NCBI GenBank assembly: GCA_032622095.1
Contig: CP136067.1
Coordinates: 123,045,030-123,109,029, forward strand
Reading direction: 5' to 3'
DNA: 64,000 bases
DNA from: Siphonodentalium dalli
Lineage: Eukaryota > Mollusca > Scaphopoda > Gadilida > Siphonodentaliidae
The position numbers and the translations under genes are program-made. Numbering within the stretch: the first letter of the stretch is position 1; every line of letters begins with the position of its first letter. The notes beneath the pieces were generated by a model. That model was not told the origin of the DNA and made no database searches. It saw only the letters and a program-made list of their open reading frames with translations. Below, one piece after another: positions 35,238 to 47,425 of the stretch.

Positions 35238-36238
35238 TAACCAATACAAGGATGTGAGGTTTAATGAGAACTCCATCCACATAACTAATAATTATGTGTG
35301 AAAATTAAAAGAAAATAAATTCCATGATGGCGTCCAATATGGACTGCCTAATTCTGCTCCAAAACATGTATATTCAATATATGGATGTTTATTGGGGGAA
35401 ACCGATTATTTCAATGATATTTTCATTAACTGGGATCCAAAACCCGACTTACGGGAGCGTGCGACTGTATCTTAAGCATATGTGCATATTTAATGAGCCA
35501 ACAATTGGAATCCCAACAGAGAAGATTGGCGTGGGTCCCTTGCGCGATCTGTCCATCGAAAACTATTTAGACATCTCAAGACACGTAAGACCCAATAACT
35601 TAATATACAGAATAGATACATCTATTGCCTGAGTGACTTAATATTTATATTTGTTACAATGAGGTCAAATAGTTGCGAAGCCAGCACCACAATTCTTTCC
35701 CTCCATAGTAAATCTTAAAACAACTTCTAAAGAATTATTAATTCACCTTATATTTGGTATGAAGCGTCCTTGGCTAACTGGAGTTCCGATTTGTTAACAT
35801 CACGTCACCAAGTTAATTACTTGCGAAGCCACAACCATAACTATTTCCCTCCATAGTAATTCTCAAAACAACTTCTTAAGAACAATTGACCAGGTCAGTC
35901 GCGCAATTATTGGAAGAGCCACGGTCAATCATTTAAAAAAAAAAACAAATGTTACATTTAAATTATTGCTTTATTTAACCCCAAAAAAAAATGAGAAAAT
36001 TAACTTTTACTACTTGCTAAATTTTATCTTTTAATTATTTCATTTAAATTTTAGTATTTTCAGTATACTATGTCCAAGTCTTTATAATCTGTTGAGTGAC
36101 CCCACAGTCGTTTACTTTGTTAGTAATAATTTGAAGGATTACTTGTTTAAACGCAATTGTTATCAAAATATTTTATGTATTTTTTATAATTTCTATTTAT
36201 ATGTAATACTATAATCTTGGTGGCGTTACCATTTCTGA

Positions 36239-36758
36239 CTATGGTTTTCTTGTTTTTTTTGTTGTGTCTGGGTTTTGTCGAACTCTGATAACCGATTCAA
36301 GTGAATATTGGGTGATTAGTTTGTCAGCGTGTGCGCTATCATCAAGATTACCGGTTCTGGAGTTGAAATCTCCGCAGAGCAAAACGTGGTTGTATGAAAT
36401 TATATTTTCTAGTATAGATACATGTATTTCATCAAAAGTAGCATTGCTAAAATATTTGGAATTTTCACATGGGATATATATATTTCCAAAAATAAAACTT
36501 TGACCATATTTAGATTGGTATTTAACACCATTGTATGAAATGACAATTTTCATCAATCGCACTGAAGTTCGAAACTTTCTCTCTATTTTTAAATCCAAGT
36601 ATATGAAAGTTATCAATTATTATTTTATCTACATCATCGGTTTTGGTTTCTTGAAAGAAAAGTATGTCAAACTTGTTGATATATGCAACGAACTCCGGAT
36701 CTTCTAGTCTGGATGATAGCCCACATACGTTAATAGAAAGTATCTTGAGTTGGAGCAC
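36239..36758 (-). pseudogene. LINE ORF2 start and endonuclease N-terminal half
   Basis: Starts at ATG 36758: LKILSINVCGLSSRL, then FDILFFQETKTDD with the catalytic Glu. After a frame change near 36540 it reads FGNIYIPCENSKYF and HVLLCGDFNSRTG with the metal-binding DFN. These are the ordered motifs of an APE-like LINE endonuclease. Confidence 0.82.
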
Positions 36759-36832
36759 ACCCGGGCCGTCCTATACAGGATGCCAGCCTGCTGATGTGAA
36801 TTAACTAGTTGCTCCTCCTGGGGGGGGGGGAC

Positions 36833-37300
36833 TTACAATTCCTGTAGAGGGGTGGCATTTGCTGGGGTTAGGCCCGTATGTGCCCGTGCTGGGAGACTGG
36901 GATAGTGCTGGAGAGAATTTCTTGGTGGGGGTTGACAGGGATTTGGCATTTGGGAGAATTCATGTGGGGGTTGGAATGTGGGCTGATGGGGGAAGGGTGA
37001 GTTCTGCAGGGGTCTAGATAGAGTAGAAGGGATTTTGTGCCCAGGGGGTGGTGGTGGTGTGCCATGTGCGTTATAGTAACTAGAAGTGTCACTTTGAGTG
37101 GTTCTGGAACGTTGTGGTGATTGTGTCCCTTGGTGACCATTTCCCATGGAGAATGAATTCCCAGTGTGTCCGCCACGCCTAGAGCCCGAAGCCGCATCGC
37201 ACGCCGCCGCCGCCAGCCATACTGGCCACAAGCCGCCACCAGCCGTATTATCTCTACGCCAGCCACATACAAAAATATCCGCCGCCGGAATTGTCAAATG
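36833..37300 (-). pseudogene. Pro/Gln-rich frame before LINE ORF2, possible ORF1 tail
   Basis: Reads GNGHQGTQSPQRSRTTQSD, then a PPPPPGHKIPSTL and HQPTFQPPHEF region, and ends 75 bp before the ORF2 ATG. Its location suits the C-terminus of ORF1, but composition is the only other support. Confidence 0.4.
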
Positions 37301-37310
37301 GCTGAGCCGC

Positions 37311-37923
37311 AGGCATGGGCTTATATGTGAAGCACAACTTCACTGTGAATCGCAAAGAACTAAACCACATTGCCCATATTTGTATATATATTCGCATGGT
37401 TGTTATATTTTATTAGAACACCCGGGCCTCTCAATGTGGAATAGCCTATTCCAATGAATGCTTTCACATAACTGAATGGGAGAATCCGTTCAGTATTGAA
37501 AGGGTTAAAGTATAAATTGCTTATTTCGACACGACTCAGTCTCAGACATACCTGGAATTTGTCAATATATGCATATAACCTGTAGAAGGGAATAGAAAAT
37601 AGTTTGAAATATTATATCATTAGGACCTACTATCGGATTCATCATTCAATGATGCATGCATACATGTGTAACGCCAGATGCCAGTGATGCTATAGCAGTC
37701 TGAGGTCGACAAAACTTCCAACGTTACTTATACCTATTAGATGGGAAACTACATAGTACATCCATGCCAGTCCTTCGTGTATTTTTGCCATATTGGAAAA
37801 GCTCAACACCAAAAAGATCACATGTTGTCTGGGATTCTACGGGTTCACCACAAATGCTAAAACAAACGGGGTCTATAACCGGGGGTTATGAAAATACGCT
37901 AGCTGCATGATAATGTCCCAGCC
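37311..37923. mobile_element. 613-bp segment between 11-bp direct repeats
   Basis: GGCTGAGCCGC occurs at 37300-37310 and 37924-37934, compatible with a target duplication of a retroposon. The inside is not recognised and the reading frame across the repaired site is not convincing. Confidence 0.35.
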
Positions 37924-38045
37924 GGCTGAGCCGCCATATTTCGTCAACCACGAACATCGCGACTGAGCCGGCTTAGCTAGCTAACCAGCCCTCGTCCGCG
38001 CGCGACCACGTTGATAACCGTTACCTTCACGATTTCCACGATTAG

Positions 38046-38593
38046 CAGGGGGAGGGTGGAAAAAAAAAATTCCGGCACGTATGCCGGGGTGGGTGGGTGG
38101 TCAAAGCTACCAACAAGCAATTTTTTCCGCAACTAAAAAAATAATTTCCTGCTTGTTTTTTAGTGTTTTGGCAATGAGTTGGGCTTCAAAACCACTTTGA
38201 ATGAGAGAAATAATGTAATTCTAACTGTAAACTGACTGCAGGCTGTTATCGTATTGTATTTTGTTGCAAATTTTGAAATCAAAGATGGCCGCTGGCAGCC
38301 ATGTTTTTTGGCCGAATGACCTCAAAAATGAGTCATTCCTATTTACATGTCCATGTTAACATCCATGATAAATAGTATGCACAGAAATTCATATACAGCT
38401 GTTTACAGCGAATCCCCCCCCCGCAAATCTCTGTTTTAGTGTTAAAAGGGGGGGGGTGTCAAAAAATGGTCGGAAAAAACTGCCGAAACGGAAAAAAATT
38501 TGGCGGTGGGGGTGGGTGGGTACAAAAAATGATCGAAAGGGAAAAAATGCCATTCGTGTCTGAAATTGTTTTCCGAACCCCCCCCCCCCCCCG
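38046..38593 (-). mobile_element. G/C-run-ended MITE, copy 2, in LINE ORF1
   Basis: 548 bp between 7-bp repeats CGATTAG (38039-38045 and 38594-38600). Reverse complement of the 15629 family, including AACATGGCTGCC and TTTCGGCAGTTTTTTCC. Removing it extends ORF1 as KLYSNRGNREGNGYQRGRA to a TAG, giving a Gly/Arg-rich C-terminus. Confidence 0.78.
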
Positions 38594-38600
38594 CGATTAG

Positions 38601-39011
38601 AGTATAATTTCGGTTTAACACCGCTATATTTCGTCTGGCTTTCAACTGTCCTGTACGGAGGCATGACATTGGGAGGAACGAACTTATTGTCGACGAACAG
38701 CCTATCCCCCTGTTATTTTCGCTTTGTGTCCGCTGGTGCGCGCTTTGTGTCCGCTGGTGCGCGCTTTGTGTCCGCTGGTGCGCGCTTCCTTGGCCATGGG
38801 TTTCAGTGTTTCCTGTCTGTATTTATTGATCACCTCGGGTAAGTTTTCATTTATAAAGCAATCGGTACCGCGGAGAGTTCCACTTTTCCTTCGCACAAGG
38901 TCACGGGCTTTCATACTAGAAAAGTTTGCCAGAATAGGCCTTGGTACAACGTTCCCGACCGGATCCAATTCTTCTAACAAATTGAAACTCAATTGATTCA
39001 CATATGTATAC
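38601..39011 (-). pseudogene. LINE ORF1, C-terminal half
   Basis: Reads NQLSFNLLEELDPVGN, RPILANFSSMKARDLVRR and FINENLPEVINKYRQETL. This matches the RRM-like core and C-terminal domain of L1-type ORF1 RNA-binding proteins. It then has an internal 21-bp x3 repeat coding TSGHKAR (38721-38783). A G5 run near 38705 shifts the frame; in the next frame it continues GDRLFVDNKFVPPNVMPPYR. The N-terminal half is at 48536-48850, beyond the 9.5-kb element. Confidence 0.78.
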
Positions 39012-39980
39012 ATATGGTATGGGCAGCCATTCGGTCGGAAATTACATGAAATAAACGTTAATGGTGGTTAGTGAAAACAACTACAATCTATTTCAAAACA
39101 ATAGTCTCCATTTTCAAACCAATGGTCGTTCTTTGATTCAATAAGAGACAATTACGTGTTAACAGATATAGATTCACAATCAACGTTGACCGATGCAAAA
39201 TTAATGTTCTATTTTAATTTAATAGTATTCATTGTTCAACTAATATCTAATAACAAACAATTAATACAGCTTTGCTCATATTCAGTAAACGTACATTCCG
39301 TTGCAATAGCCATATTTCAAACCAATAGACGATTTCTCACGATCAGTGATTACCGTTATCAAACTAATAGACCTTATTGTAAAACTAATAACTCATTGTA
39401 AAACTAATAAATAAAACCGTAATTAACTTATTGTAAAACTAATAACCTATTGTAAAACTAATAACCTATTGTAAAACCTATATCTAAAACCGTCATTAAC
39501 TTATTGTAAAACTAATAACTTATTGTAAAATTAATAGACCTTATTGTAAAATTAATAATCAATAGACATATCTTAAACCAATATACTATTTCCCACGACC
39601 AATGATTATCGTTATCAAACTAATATCTAATAGCGGAATCAACTATTTCAGGTCAAACCAATGAGCTCATTTGAAATTAATGATTAAAACACAAACCTAT
39701 AAGCAATTCGTAAATTAACGCTAGGGGCGCTGGCCACCAATTTTGTTCGCAAAATCCGTGACGTCAGAAATATAGAAATAAACATGGGAGTTCCCAATGT
39801 CATGTCGATGTGACGATTTGGAATATGAGTTCACTCGGTGCAAATCAAACGACGATAAATATTCACTATAATATATAGGACATATAGTGGAGTAGATTAA
39901 GTCAAATTTTCAAGGCAATTGTTCAAATTGTTACTAAAGCATGAAACTTTGCACATATATACATCTTCTTTTATATTAGA

Positions 39981-41016
39981 CTAGCAGGTTAGCCCGCCAC
40001 TGGCGGCATTCGTCCCATGGCTTTGTTTCCGAAACATGACATTTTTGTAATTATTTTGTTTTTATTTATTTTTGTTTTTTATTTTTGAATATGAATTTAA
40101 TGTTTTTTAAATTTAATATATTTTGTTTCTGAATTGTTTTTTTATTGTTAATTTTTTTTAATTTTAAATTGTTTTAATTAAATTGTAAATTGTTTTAATT
40201 AATTTTTTTGTTTCTGGCGGAAAAATTTACCCGTAGAAATCCCCCCTTCCTAGGAACGACAGACAACGCATTGCGTGAAATCTCTCTACGATAACATTGC
40301 ATTGAATTTAAAACAAACGCTTCCCGTCGGGAAATCTGTCTTTGGGTCGTTGTTGTTGGCATCACGGCTCCCCGAAAACTCTCACATTGCCGAAAACGTG
40401 TATTTAGTAATATCGTTGTTGTTGATATTTACGGCTTGGGGGCTATTTTCTTATTTAGCAAGTTTGAGCTCAATCGGTTAGAGTCTATAAAGGACACACT
40501 CATATATATGACACTTCCCGTAGGCAGCAAGTGAGCTCAATCGGCATTCCCTGGAATTTCCCGTAGATTGGCAGATTCCAGTAGCTTTATAACGGTATAT
40601 CTGGGGAGAAATCTGATGCTATATTCGTGATTATCTGGGATGATTTCGGTATATACATACTGTAAAAACAAAGCGCGCCATCCGTGCTCGCAGGGAATAA
40701 ATTTCGAGCGATAACGTTTGCGTTCCCGTATAACTCTGCAGATGCGAATAACGTTGAATGGGAAACAGACGCTCTTTATAGAGATGCGTCAAAAACAAAC
40801 GCTCATTAAATAATCACTTGATTAACCCCCGCCGTGCCTTTGCGGTGATTTGAGATTGGAGAACGGGTGCTCTGAGCTTCTCTAAACCGCGACCACGGTC
40901 GTGTCGGTGAGATTTGACACTTACATAGGAAGTTTGAGCTCAATCTTTACACGCGTTTTGGATTCTATGAAGTACATATATACACACATATATACGGAGT
41001 CTCAAAATATATAGTA
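39981..41016 (-). mobile_element. Minus-strand Helitron-like copy C1
   Basis: On the minus strand it ends in a hairpin GCCGCC-AGT-GGCGGG, CTAACCTG and CTAG (39981-39984), next to T. Its 5' end meets the CTAG of copy C2 at 41017, where the usual TC is lost (CTAG|TACTATATATTTTG). It contains CCTAGGAACGACAGACAACG and ends shared with block A. Confidence 0.75.
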
Positions 41017-42338
41017 CTAGCAGGTTAGCCCGCCACCGGCGGCTTGTCCGAAACATGACATTTTTTTAATATTTGTTTTTAATTTTTAGCTCCACGCGTT
41101 TCAATAAGAAAAATTTGTACCCGGTAGCTCCACCCGTTTCCGAGATCTGGTCTGCGCATGCGCGAAGATGGCGTCGCACGGACTCGGCGACCCGATAAAA
41201 TTTGTACCCGGCGCAAGATACATTCACATAGCAAATTTCAAGTCGATAGCTCCACCCGTTTCCGAGATCTCGTCTGCGCATGCGCTGCACGGGCGTCGCA
41301 CGGGCTCGGCGACCCGATAAAATTTGTACCCGGCGCAAGATACATTCACATACCAAATTTCAAGTCGATAGCTCTACCCGTTTCCGATATCTCGTCTGCG
41401 CATGCGCTGCACGGGCGTCGCACGGGCTCGCCAATACGACAGCGACGACCACCTGGTCAAACTACACTCACGTACCAAGTTTCGTCCCGATCGGTCGAGG
41501 TGTTGGTATCTGATGCAAAAGACGAAATTGTGAGTGTTGGTCAATAGTCCCCGCCGTGAACCTCATCGTCGCAAAGAGCGGACAGTCAATTAACCCCGTT
41601 GTGAACCTCAATCACCAACGCGACGTAAACATGTGTTGCGTTCTAAAAATAGGAAAGCATTTTCTCTCTGCATAATTCTGCAGATGCTAATAACGTTGCT
41701 CCCCGTAGGCAGCAATATCGTTGTTGTTGATATTTACGGCTTGGGGGCTATTTTCTTATTTAGCAAGTTTGAGCTCAATCGGTTCGAGTCTATAAAGGAC
41801 ACACTCATATATATGACACTTCCCGTGGGTAGCAAGTTTGAGCTCAATCGGCATTCCCTGGAATTTCCCGTAGATTGGCAGATTCCAGTAGCTTTATAAC
41901 GGTATATCTGGGGAGAAATCTGATGCTATATTCGTGATTATCTGGGATGATTTCGGTATATAACTATATACTGTAAAAACAAAGCGCGCCATCCGTGCTC
42001 GCAGGGTTGGTCAGAAACAAATGTTTTTTTAATTTAATGTATGTTCCGTATATCTCTCTGCAGATGCCAATAGCGTTGAATGGCAAACAGACGCTCTTTA
42101 TAGAGATGCGTCAAAAACAAACGCTCATTAAATAATCACTTGATTAACCCACGCCGTGCCTTTACGGTGATTTGAGATTGGAGAACGGGTGCTCTGAGCT
42201 TCTCTAAACTGCGACCACGGTCGTGTCGGTGGGATTTTACACTTACATAGGAAGTTTGAGCTCAATCTGTACACGCGTTTTGGATTCTATGAAGTACACA
42301 CACACATATATACGAAGTCTCAAAATATATAGTATAGA
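41017..42338 (-). mobile_element. Minus-strand Helitron-like copy C2
   Basis: The 3' CTAG is at 41017-41020; the 5' TCTATACTATATATTTTG ends at 42338 with host A. Three 122-bp subrepeats carry GCGCATGCGC at 41154, 41276 and 41398. A segment from GTTGTTGTTGATATTTACGG to CTGTAAAAACAAAGCGCGCC is shared with C1. Confidence 0.78.
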
Positions 42339-42479
42339 TAGATAGATATGGAGCCACGCTGAAATTTCACTTTAACCCCTCTTTTTAAGGGGTTTTCCAA
42401 ATTTATAGAGCGTTTCGTGATTATATTATTTAATAAATGTCGCAATTAATCTCACCATGAAATATACGATTTAAAATTA

Positions 42480-42870
42480 GGCATATTCAGTTCGTATGAC
42501 TCTGAGAGATATAATGCCACATTTTAAGGGTAAAATTGGAACTCCCCGCCCAAGATGGTCGTCAAAATGACAGCTGAAAGAGGGAATTTGACGTTTTTTC
42601 GCTAATATCTTCTAGATCAGGTTCTGCTGTATGGAACTGGTTCGGAAATGTGACTTCATTTTGTATTGCTCATGTTAAGAGATAATTGGAGCAATGAATA
42701 TATGTCATTCGTATGATCCAAGTCCCTCCCGCGATCCCTCAATAATTCGATTATACATAACTCGGTATGAAATTTAACCAAATATCACCGCTATGAATCT
42801 AGTCATATTTTAACAAGAATTGGACAGAACTTTGCAAATTATGACATACAATTACTTATGAATTTTTGCG
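42480..42870 (+). repeat. Diverged dispersed repeat, second copy
   Basis: Pairs with 19700-20160 through TATCTTCTAGATC, GGAACTGGTT and TAGTCATATTTTAACAAGAA. Confidence 0.6.
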
Positions 42871-42909
42871 CTTAAGTGCAAATATTTTACGTTTAATCAC
42901 AAATCATTT

Positions 42910-43372
42910 GCGCTTAAGCCTGCAAATAGCGTGTCTGTCATTTGCAGAATGAGGTCCACATAGGGTGAATTTAGTGATGCTACCCTGCATAGCGGGCTAG
43001 CATAACTAAATTCACCCTCTGGGGACCTCATTCTGCTTAGGCCTCATTTTCTGGGAAGTAACTATGGTATCAAATTAACATTGTTTTTAGTTACGTTTTC
43101 CCATCTGGGAAGTTTCTATATCCCCTAATTTGCAGAAGATAAAATCCATAATCGAGGCTCCAAATGGGTGAACATCACCAACTTCAACTGGGGAACTTCA
43201 ATCTTATCCTAGGACTGCCATAGCAGTTGAGGGCCCTAAGCAGAATGAGGCCCCAGGGGTAAATTTAGTGATGCTAGCCTACTATGCGGTGTAGCGTCAC
43301 TAAATTCACCCTCTGTGGTTCTCATTCTACAAATGACAGACACGCTATTTGCAGGCTTGCACTCAAGTCTAT
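42910..43372. mobile_element. Foldback MITE with GAATGAGG arms
   Basis: The left end AAGCCTGCAAATAGCGTGTC pairs with the right end GACACGCTATTTGCAGGCTT. Each arm carries CAGAATGAGG and a GAATTTAGTGATGCTA hairpin. Related to 17426-17590. Confidence 0.68.
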
Positions 43373-43854
43373 ATACCTGTAGGCCTATCATACAAGGGAA
43401 GCAATCCCCTGTGATCCCTAGATACCAGTACCTTTTATGACCGTGGAAATGGCATATATATGTACAGGATATGTCTCTTTTATAAAATGTAATAGATCTC
43501 TGGGATGGAGGCACAAATTCTTAGGGACAGGGATGCTGATAATATGAAAATATGTTTTTCCCCTATTTCTATTCAATAAGTACATGTACACCACGAGGGA
43601 AGCAAGCCACTAGTAACCCCTAATTCCCCTTCTATGACCATAGAAATGGTATATATTTGTGCAGGAGATGTCCCTTTAATAAAATATACTAGAGCTTTGG
43701 GAATGAGGCACCAATTTTTGGGACACCAGAGACAGAGATGCTTTTGACTTTTCAACTTTCGAGTCTGTATGGGCTACTACTATGGGCCCATAATAATATA
43801 CTATGAGATGGACTCCATCATTCACAATCAGAGGGAAGTAAAGGAGTGTTAGGT

Positions 43855-44015
43855 ATTTGCGCTTAAGCGCAAAGCATTTACACTTAAGCGCAAATGATTT
43901 TCACTTAAGCGCAAACAAATTGATAGACACATATTTGTGCTTAAGCGCAAATGACATTCGCTTAAGCCCAAATGATTTATGTTTAAGCTTAATATTTGTG
44001 CTTGAGCGCAAATAA
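43855..44015. repeat. Cluster of GCGCTTAAGCGC palindromes
   Basis: TTTGCGCTTAAGCGCAAA and near variants occur about seven times in 160 bp, separated by about 8-25 bp. Two more variants lie at 42868-42920. No coding role is seen. Confidence 0.75.
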
Positions 44016-44594
44016 ATAATAAATGTGAAAAGGGCCTCCCATAGTAAGAGGGGACTCTAAATTTCTTGAACATTGAAATTCCCTTTGTTTGAGAATTTGT
44101 ACATGTTTATATTGAATATTCTCAGTAAATAATTATTCTGTGTGTTTCAAAAGAAATCAGAATAAATTGTTATTGTTTTTAAGTATTGGTTATAGATAAC
44201 AGTTAATTAGATTGACTCCCCTCTTCTAAGATGCATCCTTACTGTGGAAAACCGATCGCCCAAGCGATTCACCCAGGTCTGTTGGATGGCTCAAACGACT
44301 TTTCCTACTATATATATGGCCAGTTTGTACCCTTGATTTGAATGACACATTTAATTGTTTCGTACCATGTTTTTGGTCATTTCACACCATATATTGGTAT
44401 GTTTCATTGATTCCCAAAATGATGAATGGTCATTCGTACATGTGAAAAATTATATTAATTGTGTTAACTTAAAGAGAGTGAACATGATCATGATTTAACG
44501 TTCGTGATGATGACAACCCGACATTTACATGTTAACATATTTCTTTCTTTTTTTTTCGAAACAAAATGAACCAATTGAAATTGTCGCGACAAAG

Positions 44595-45036
44595 TTAAAG
44601 ATGCATAATCCGAATTAACGCTTGAATATTACTATTTCCTTGGCTTCGGGGTAAAACATATGTGATTTGAGTTGAGGAACCCACCCATCAAAGCTGAGAA
44701 TGATCAGATATCGATTTTTGAAATCTATTAAATTTCACCATCGATAATTTTTAGTGGCCCAATAAAAAGTCGAAAGAGGACGGATGAAGATGGATAACTC
44801 AAAAAGCAAGTGGCTTTTGTTGTGTCAGATATTTGACAAACCCGCAAAATTTCATTGAACAAAATATTGATAAATAACAGGTTTTGGGCAATTGTATACT
44901 ATATTTGACTGGTTAGCATTATTTTTGGGCCATTAATCGATTCTGGTAAACGAAGTGGCATTTCAAAAAATGGTGTTGTTGTTGTTGTTGAAATATGATG
45001 ATATGGGAACCATCGAATCGGACTGAGTATCTTTAA
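44595..45036 (+). mobile_element. TTAA MITE family 1, complete
   Basis: 442 bp including TTAA at both ends: TTAAAGATGCATAATCCGAA and, on the other strand, TTAAAGATACTCAGTCCGAT. Carries the GTTGTT run before the 3' end. Confidence 0.78.
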
Positions 45037-45675
45037 TGTCATTCTTAAAAAAAAATAATACCGGTATACTCAAAGGTACGAATTGTCGAAATGATACAGG
45101 AACTGGTATGAAATGTCCAGAACCCTGGTGCGAAACATCTCCATGTCAAACTTCCATGGTATGAAATGCCAGCAACCTATTCATCCATTGCACATTATAA
45201 TTTATTTCCAATGGGCATGGATACGAGTCTCCCATTGGGGAGGGGGTCCACCTTGATACATGTATGTTCCGACAGCACCCCCTTGGAAGGAAGTTTCCTA
45301 CAGATGGCTACAGGGTAAATGTATATCGGTCCAAAATTTGTTAGAAAATTATTAATTAGATATGACATTTTTGCACGATATGGCTTGTCATCAAACTCCA
45401 TTTGTACTTAGCTGAATATCACTTCAATTTGCCCTAAATCGAGTAATATCATTTTACGACATCACTAATTAAGAGTAATATATGTATGATTTTATGACAT
45501 CACGATCTGAGTAATACACGGTATGGCTTTGACATGGTGTAATTCTATTTCACTATTAGAATAGGCATAGATACCAATTTTTTGTGATGTCACTCATTAG
45601 AAAAAGTTGTCAATATTACACTGTTACTAAGAGGCGAACTACCGTAATTAATAGATACATGTAGGGTATTACTTG
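45037..45675. other. No gene recognised
   Basis: Short ATGATACAGG-like and GGTATGAAATG repeats, no bounded element and no coding support. Confidence 0.4.
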
Positions 45676-45797
45676 GTTGGTTTGATATTATAGGCCTGAT
45701 TTCAGTCCTCAGTAGCCTCATATCAGCATTCGTCGTCAGGCTGATTGTGATATGAGGTTACCTCAGGGTGATATAGGGCCTAATATCAAACCAACGA
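45676..45797. mobile_element. Short foldback
   Basis: TTGGTTTGATATTATAGGCC...CTCATATCA pairs with TGATATGAGG...GGGCCTAATATCAAACCAA. Confidence 0.6.
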
Positions 45798-45889
45798 TGT
45801 TGGCGCTGCTAGTCTACATGGTCACTGTCTCGTTGTTCCCCTTGCCGAGGAGATATAAATGGGTACAGGACGTTTTGTATCATCTTAAG

Positions 45890-46010
45890 TCATTTCGTAC
45901 CATATTTTTGGTAGTTTCGTACCATATTTTTGGTAGTTTCATACCTTATTGTTTGGTCGTTTCGTACCATGTAGGAAATCAATTGGTCATTTCGTACCAT
46001 GTTACTACAT
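45890..46010. repeat. Short degenerate tandem of TTTCGTACCATATTTTTGG
   Basis: About five units of 20-30 bp with CGTACCAT. Similar words occur at 44360-44405. Confidence 0.6.
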
Positions 46011-46723
46011 GTATGTCACACCATATGGAAACAAATAAATGATTTTCTACAAAGTACGAAATAAAAAAAAGTAACCAAACAAGCAGGTACCCTACCGCGG
46101 TATGTAAAACCAAAAATGATGGTATGGATTACTATGGAACGACCATGGTTATGGTATCAAATACTGAAATAATGAAGAAGTCACTGCAGTTGTATATATC
46201 ATTTATGTGGTCACAATATATGCATGTATAATGCAACCTGTAAGTTGACATGACCTCTGTTCTAGTTGGCTTATGATTGAGTTCTGAAGTGCTCTTCGCA
46301 CTGTCAGGTTTACTTGATCAATGCTCCAGCAATGTTCACAATCCTATTCCACGACGCTCGTATGAAACGTCTAGAAAATAGAATCCATATTTAATAAATC
46401 CTTCAGACATTCAATATTACCGATCGCCTGAATCAACATCTGACTGTTTGAAGCGGTTCCACTCAATGGTTGTTTTCAGAAGAAGTCGTCGCAATGTACA
46501 GTGCTAGTACGCAATACACAGTAGATCGAACGATTACCTTACGGTGTTAGAGATGTTGTTGTTGTTATTGTTGACATAATCATATTCATACTGCTGTTGT
46601 TAGTACTTGTCGAACACATCCTAAGTTCTCCACCGGATTTTGACAGACAATCCCTCCATCTGGATCTGGATGGTGTACGGCGTATGATCCTCGCGGATGT
46701 GTAGAACGCCGGGAGAGAGAGAA

Positions 46724-47425
46724 TTATGTTCTTTGCGGGACTGTTGAGTTGTCCGCTGCTGTTCTATTTTGAATTTCGCATGCGTCCATCTCGTTTAGAG
46801 TGTTCCACTGAATAATTGTCCGTGGGAAGAATGAATTTGAGTATTCAGCAGAGTTTGTCACCAGTGGCTCTTACCGGTAGGACAGTGAATTATTACATTC
46901 CTGTTTTGAGACTATATTTGTGGCACTGAAATCTGCAAATTTCTTGGCTCGGATTTTTCTGCCCACCTTTTTTGGTTTAATTAAGCACTTAGTGTTTACA
47001 GCCGACACCTGCCCCTTAGCCATCTTGTGAAAGAGCTCCAGCCTCTGGTCTTTCCTTCTTTCTTCGAGTGGTCTTATCTCGCAGTCATTCATCAGTTTGG
47101 CCATGTCCTTCGATTGGTAATTGCCGGGCATGAGCCGTACAGCCCCTCTCTGTATTCTCTCCAGGGCGTCGATGTTCTGCTGCTGGTGAGGATCCCACAT
47201 GACGGCTGCGTATTCCAGCAACGATCTTACGAGTGTCTCATACGCTACGCATTTACTCTTGAATGGTGCCTTCCTAAGGTTTCTTCTGATGAATCCGAGC
47301 GTTCTGTTAGCCTTCTTCGTGATCTTGTCTATGTGTGGCAACCATTTCATATCGTTTGAGAGCATGACTCCAAGATATGGTGATTGAGTGACGCTTTGTA
47401 TGATCTGGTTTCTGAGCTGGTACAT
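46724..47425 (-). pseudogene. CR1/jockey-like LINE reverse transcriptase, C-terminal part
   Basis: Reads SPYLGVMLSNDMKWLPHI, TKKANRTLGFIRRNL, YETLVRSLLEYAAVMWDPH and LERIQRGAVRLM, the conserved thumb region of CR1/jockey-group reverse transcriptases. After one in-frame TAA (46871-46873) the same frame continues NSFFPRTIIQWNTLN to a final TAA at 46724. The N-terminus is missing, as expected for 5'-truncated insertion. The following sequence contains a CAACAATAACAACAACAAC tail. It is a different LINE from the one interrupted around it and lies inside the 9.5-kb element. Confidence 0.85.

Larger units (their letters stand above)
32924..36238. other. 3.3-kb foreign block splitting the LINE endonuclease
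   Basis: Endonuclease coding stops at 36239 and resumes at 32923. The block contains a 242-bp tandem duplication, degenerate repeats with CCACTAATTTATG-like and AACCAACCCAAC parts (33990-34640), and two small MITEs. I found no single pair of terminal repeats for the whole block, so it may be several insertions. Confidence 0.5.

Noticed and set aside
35324-35632. 102-codon plus-strand frame
   Set aside because: No recognisable motif, no splice context, inside the foreign block splitting the LINE endonuclease.
46724-47425. Intact host reverse transcriptase gene
   Set aside because: It lacks the N-terminal domains, has an in-frame TAA and a retrotransposon-like tail; a truncated LINE.
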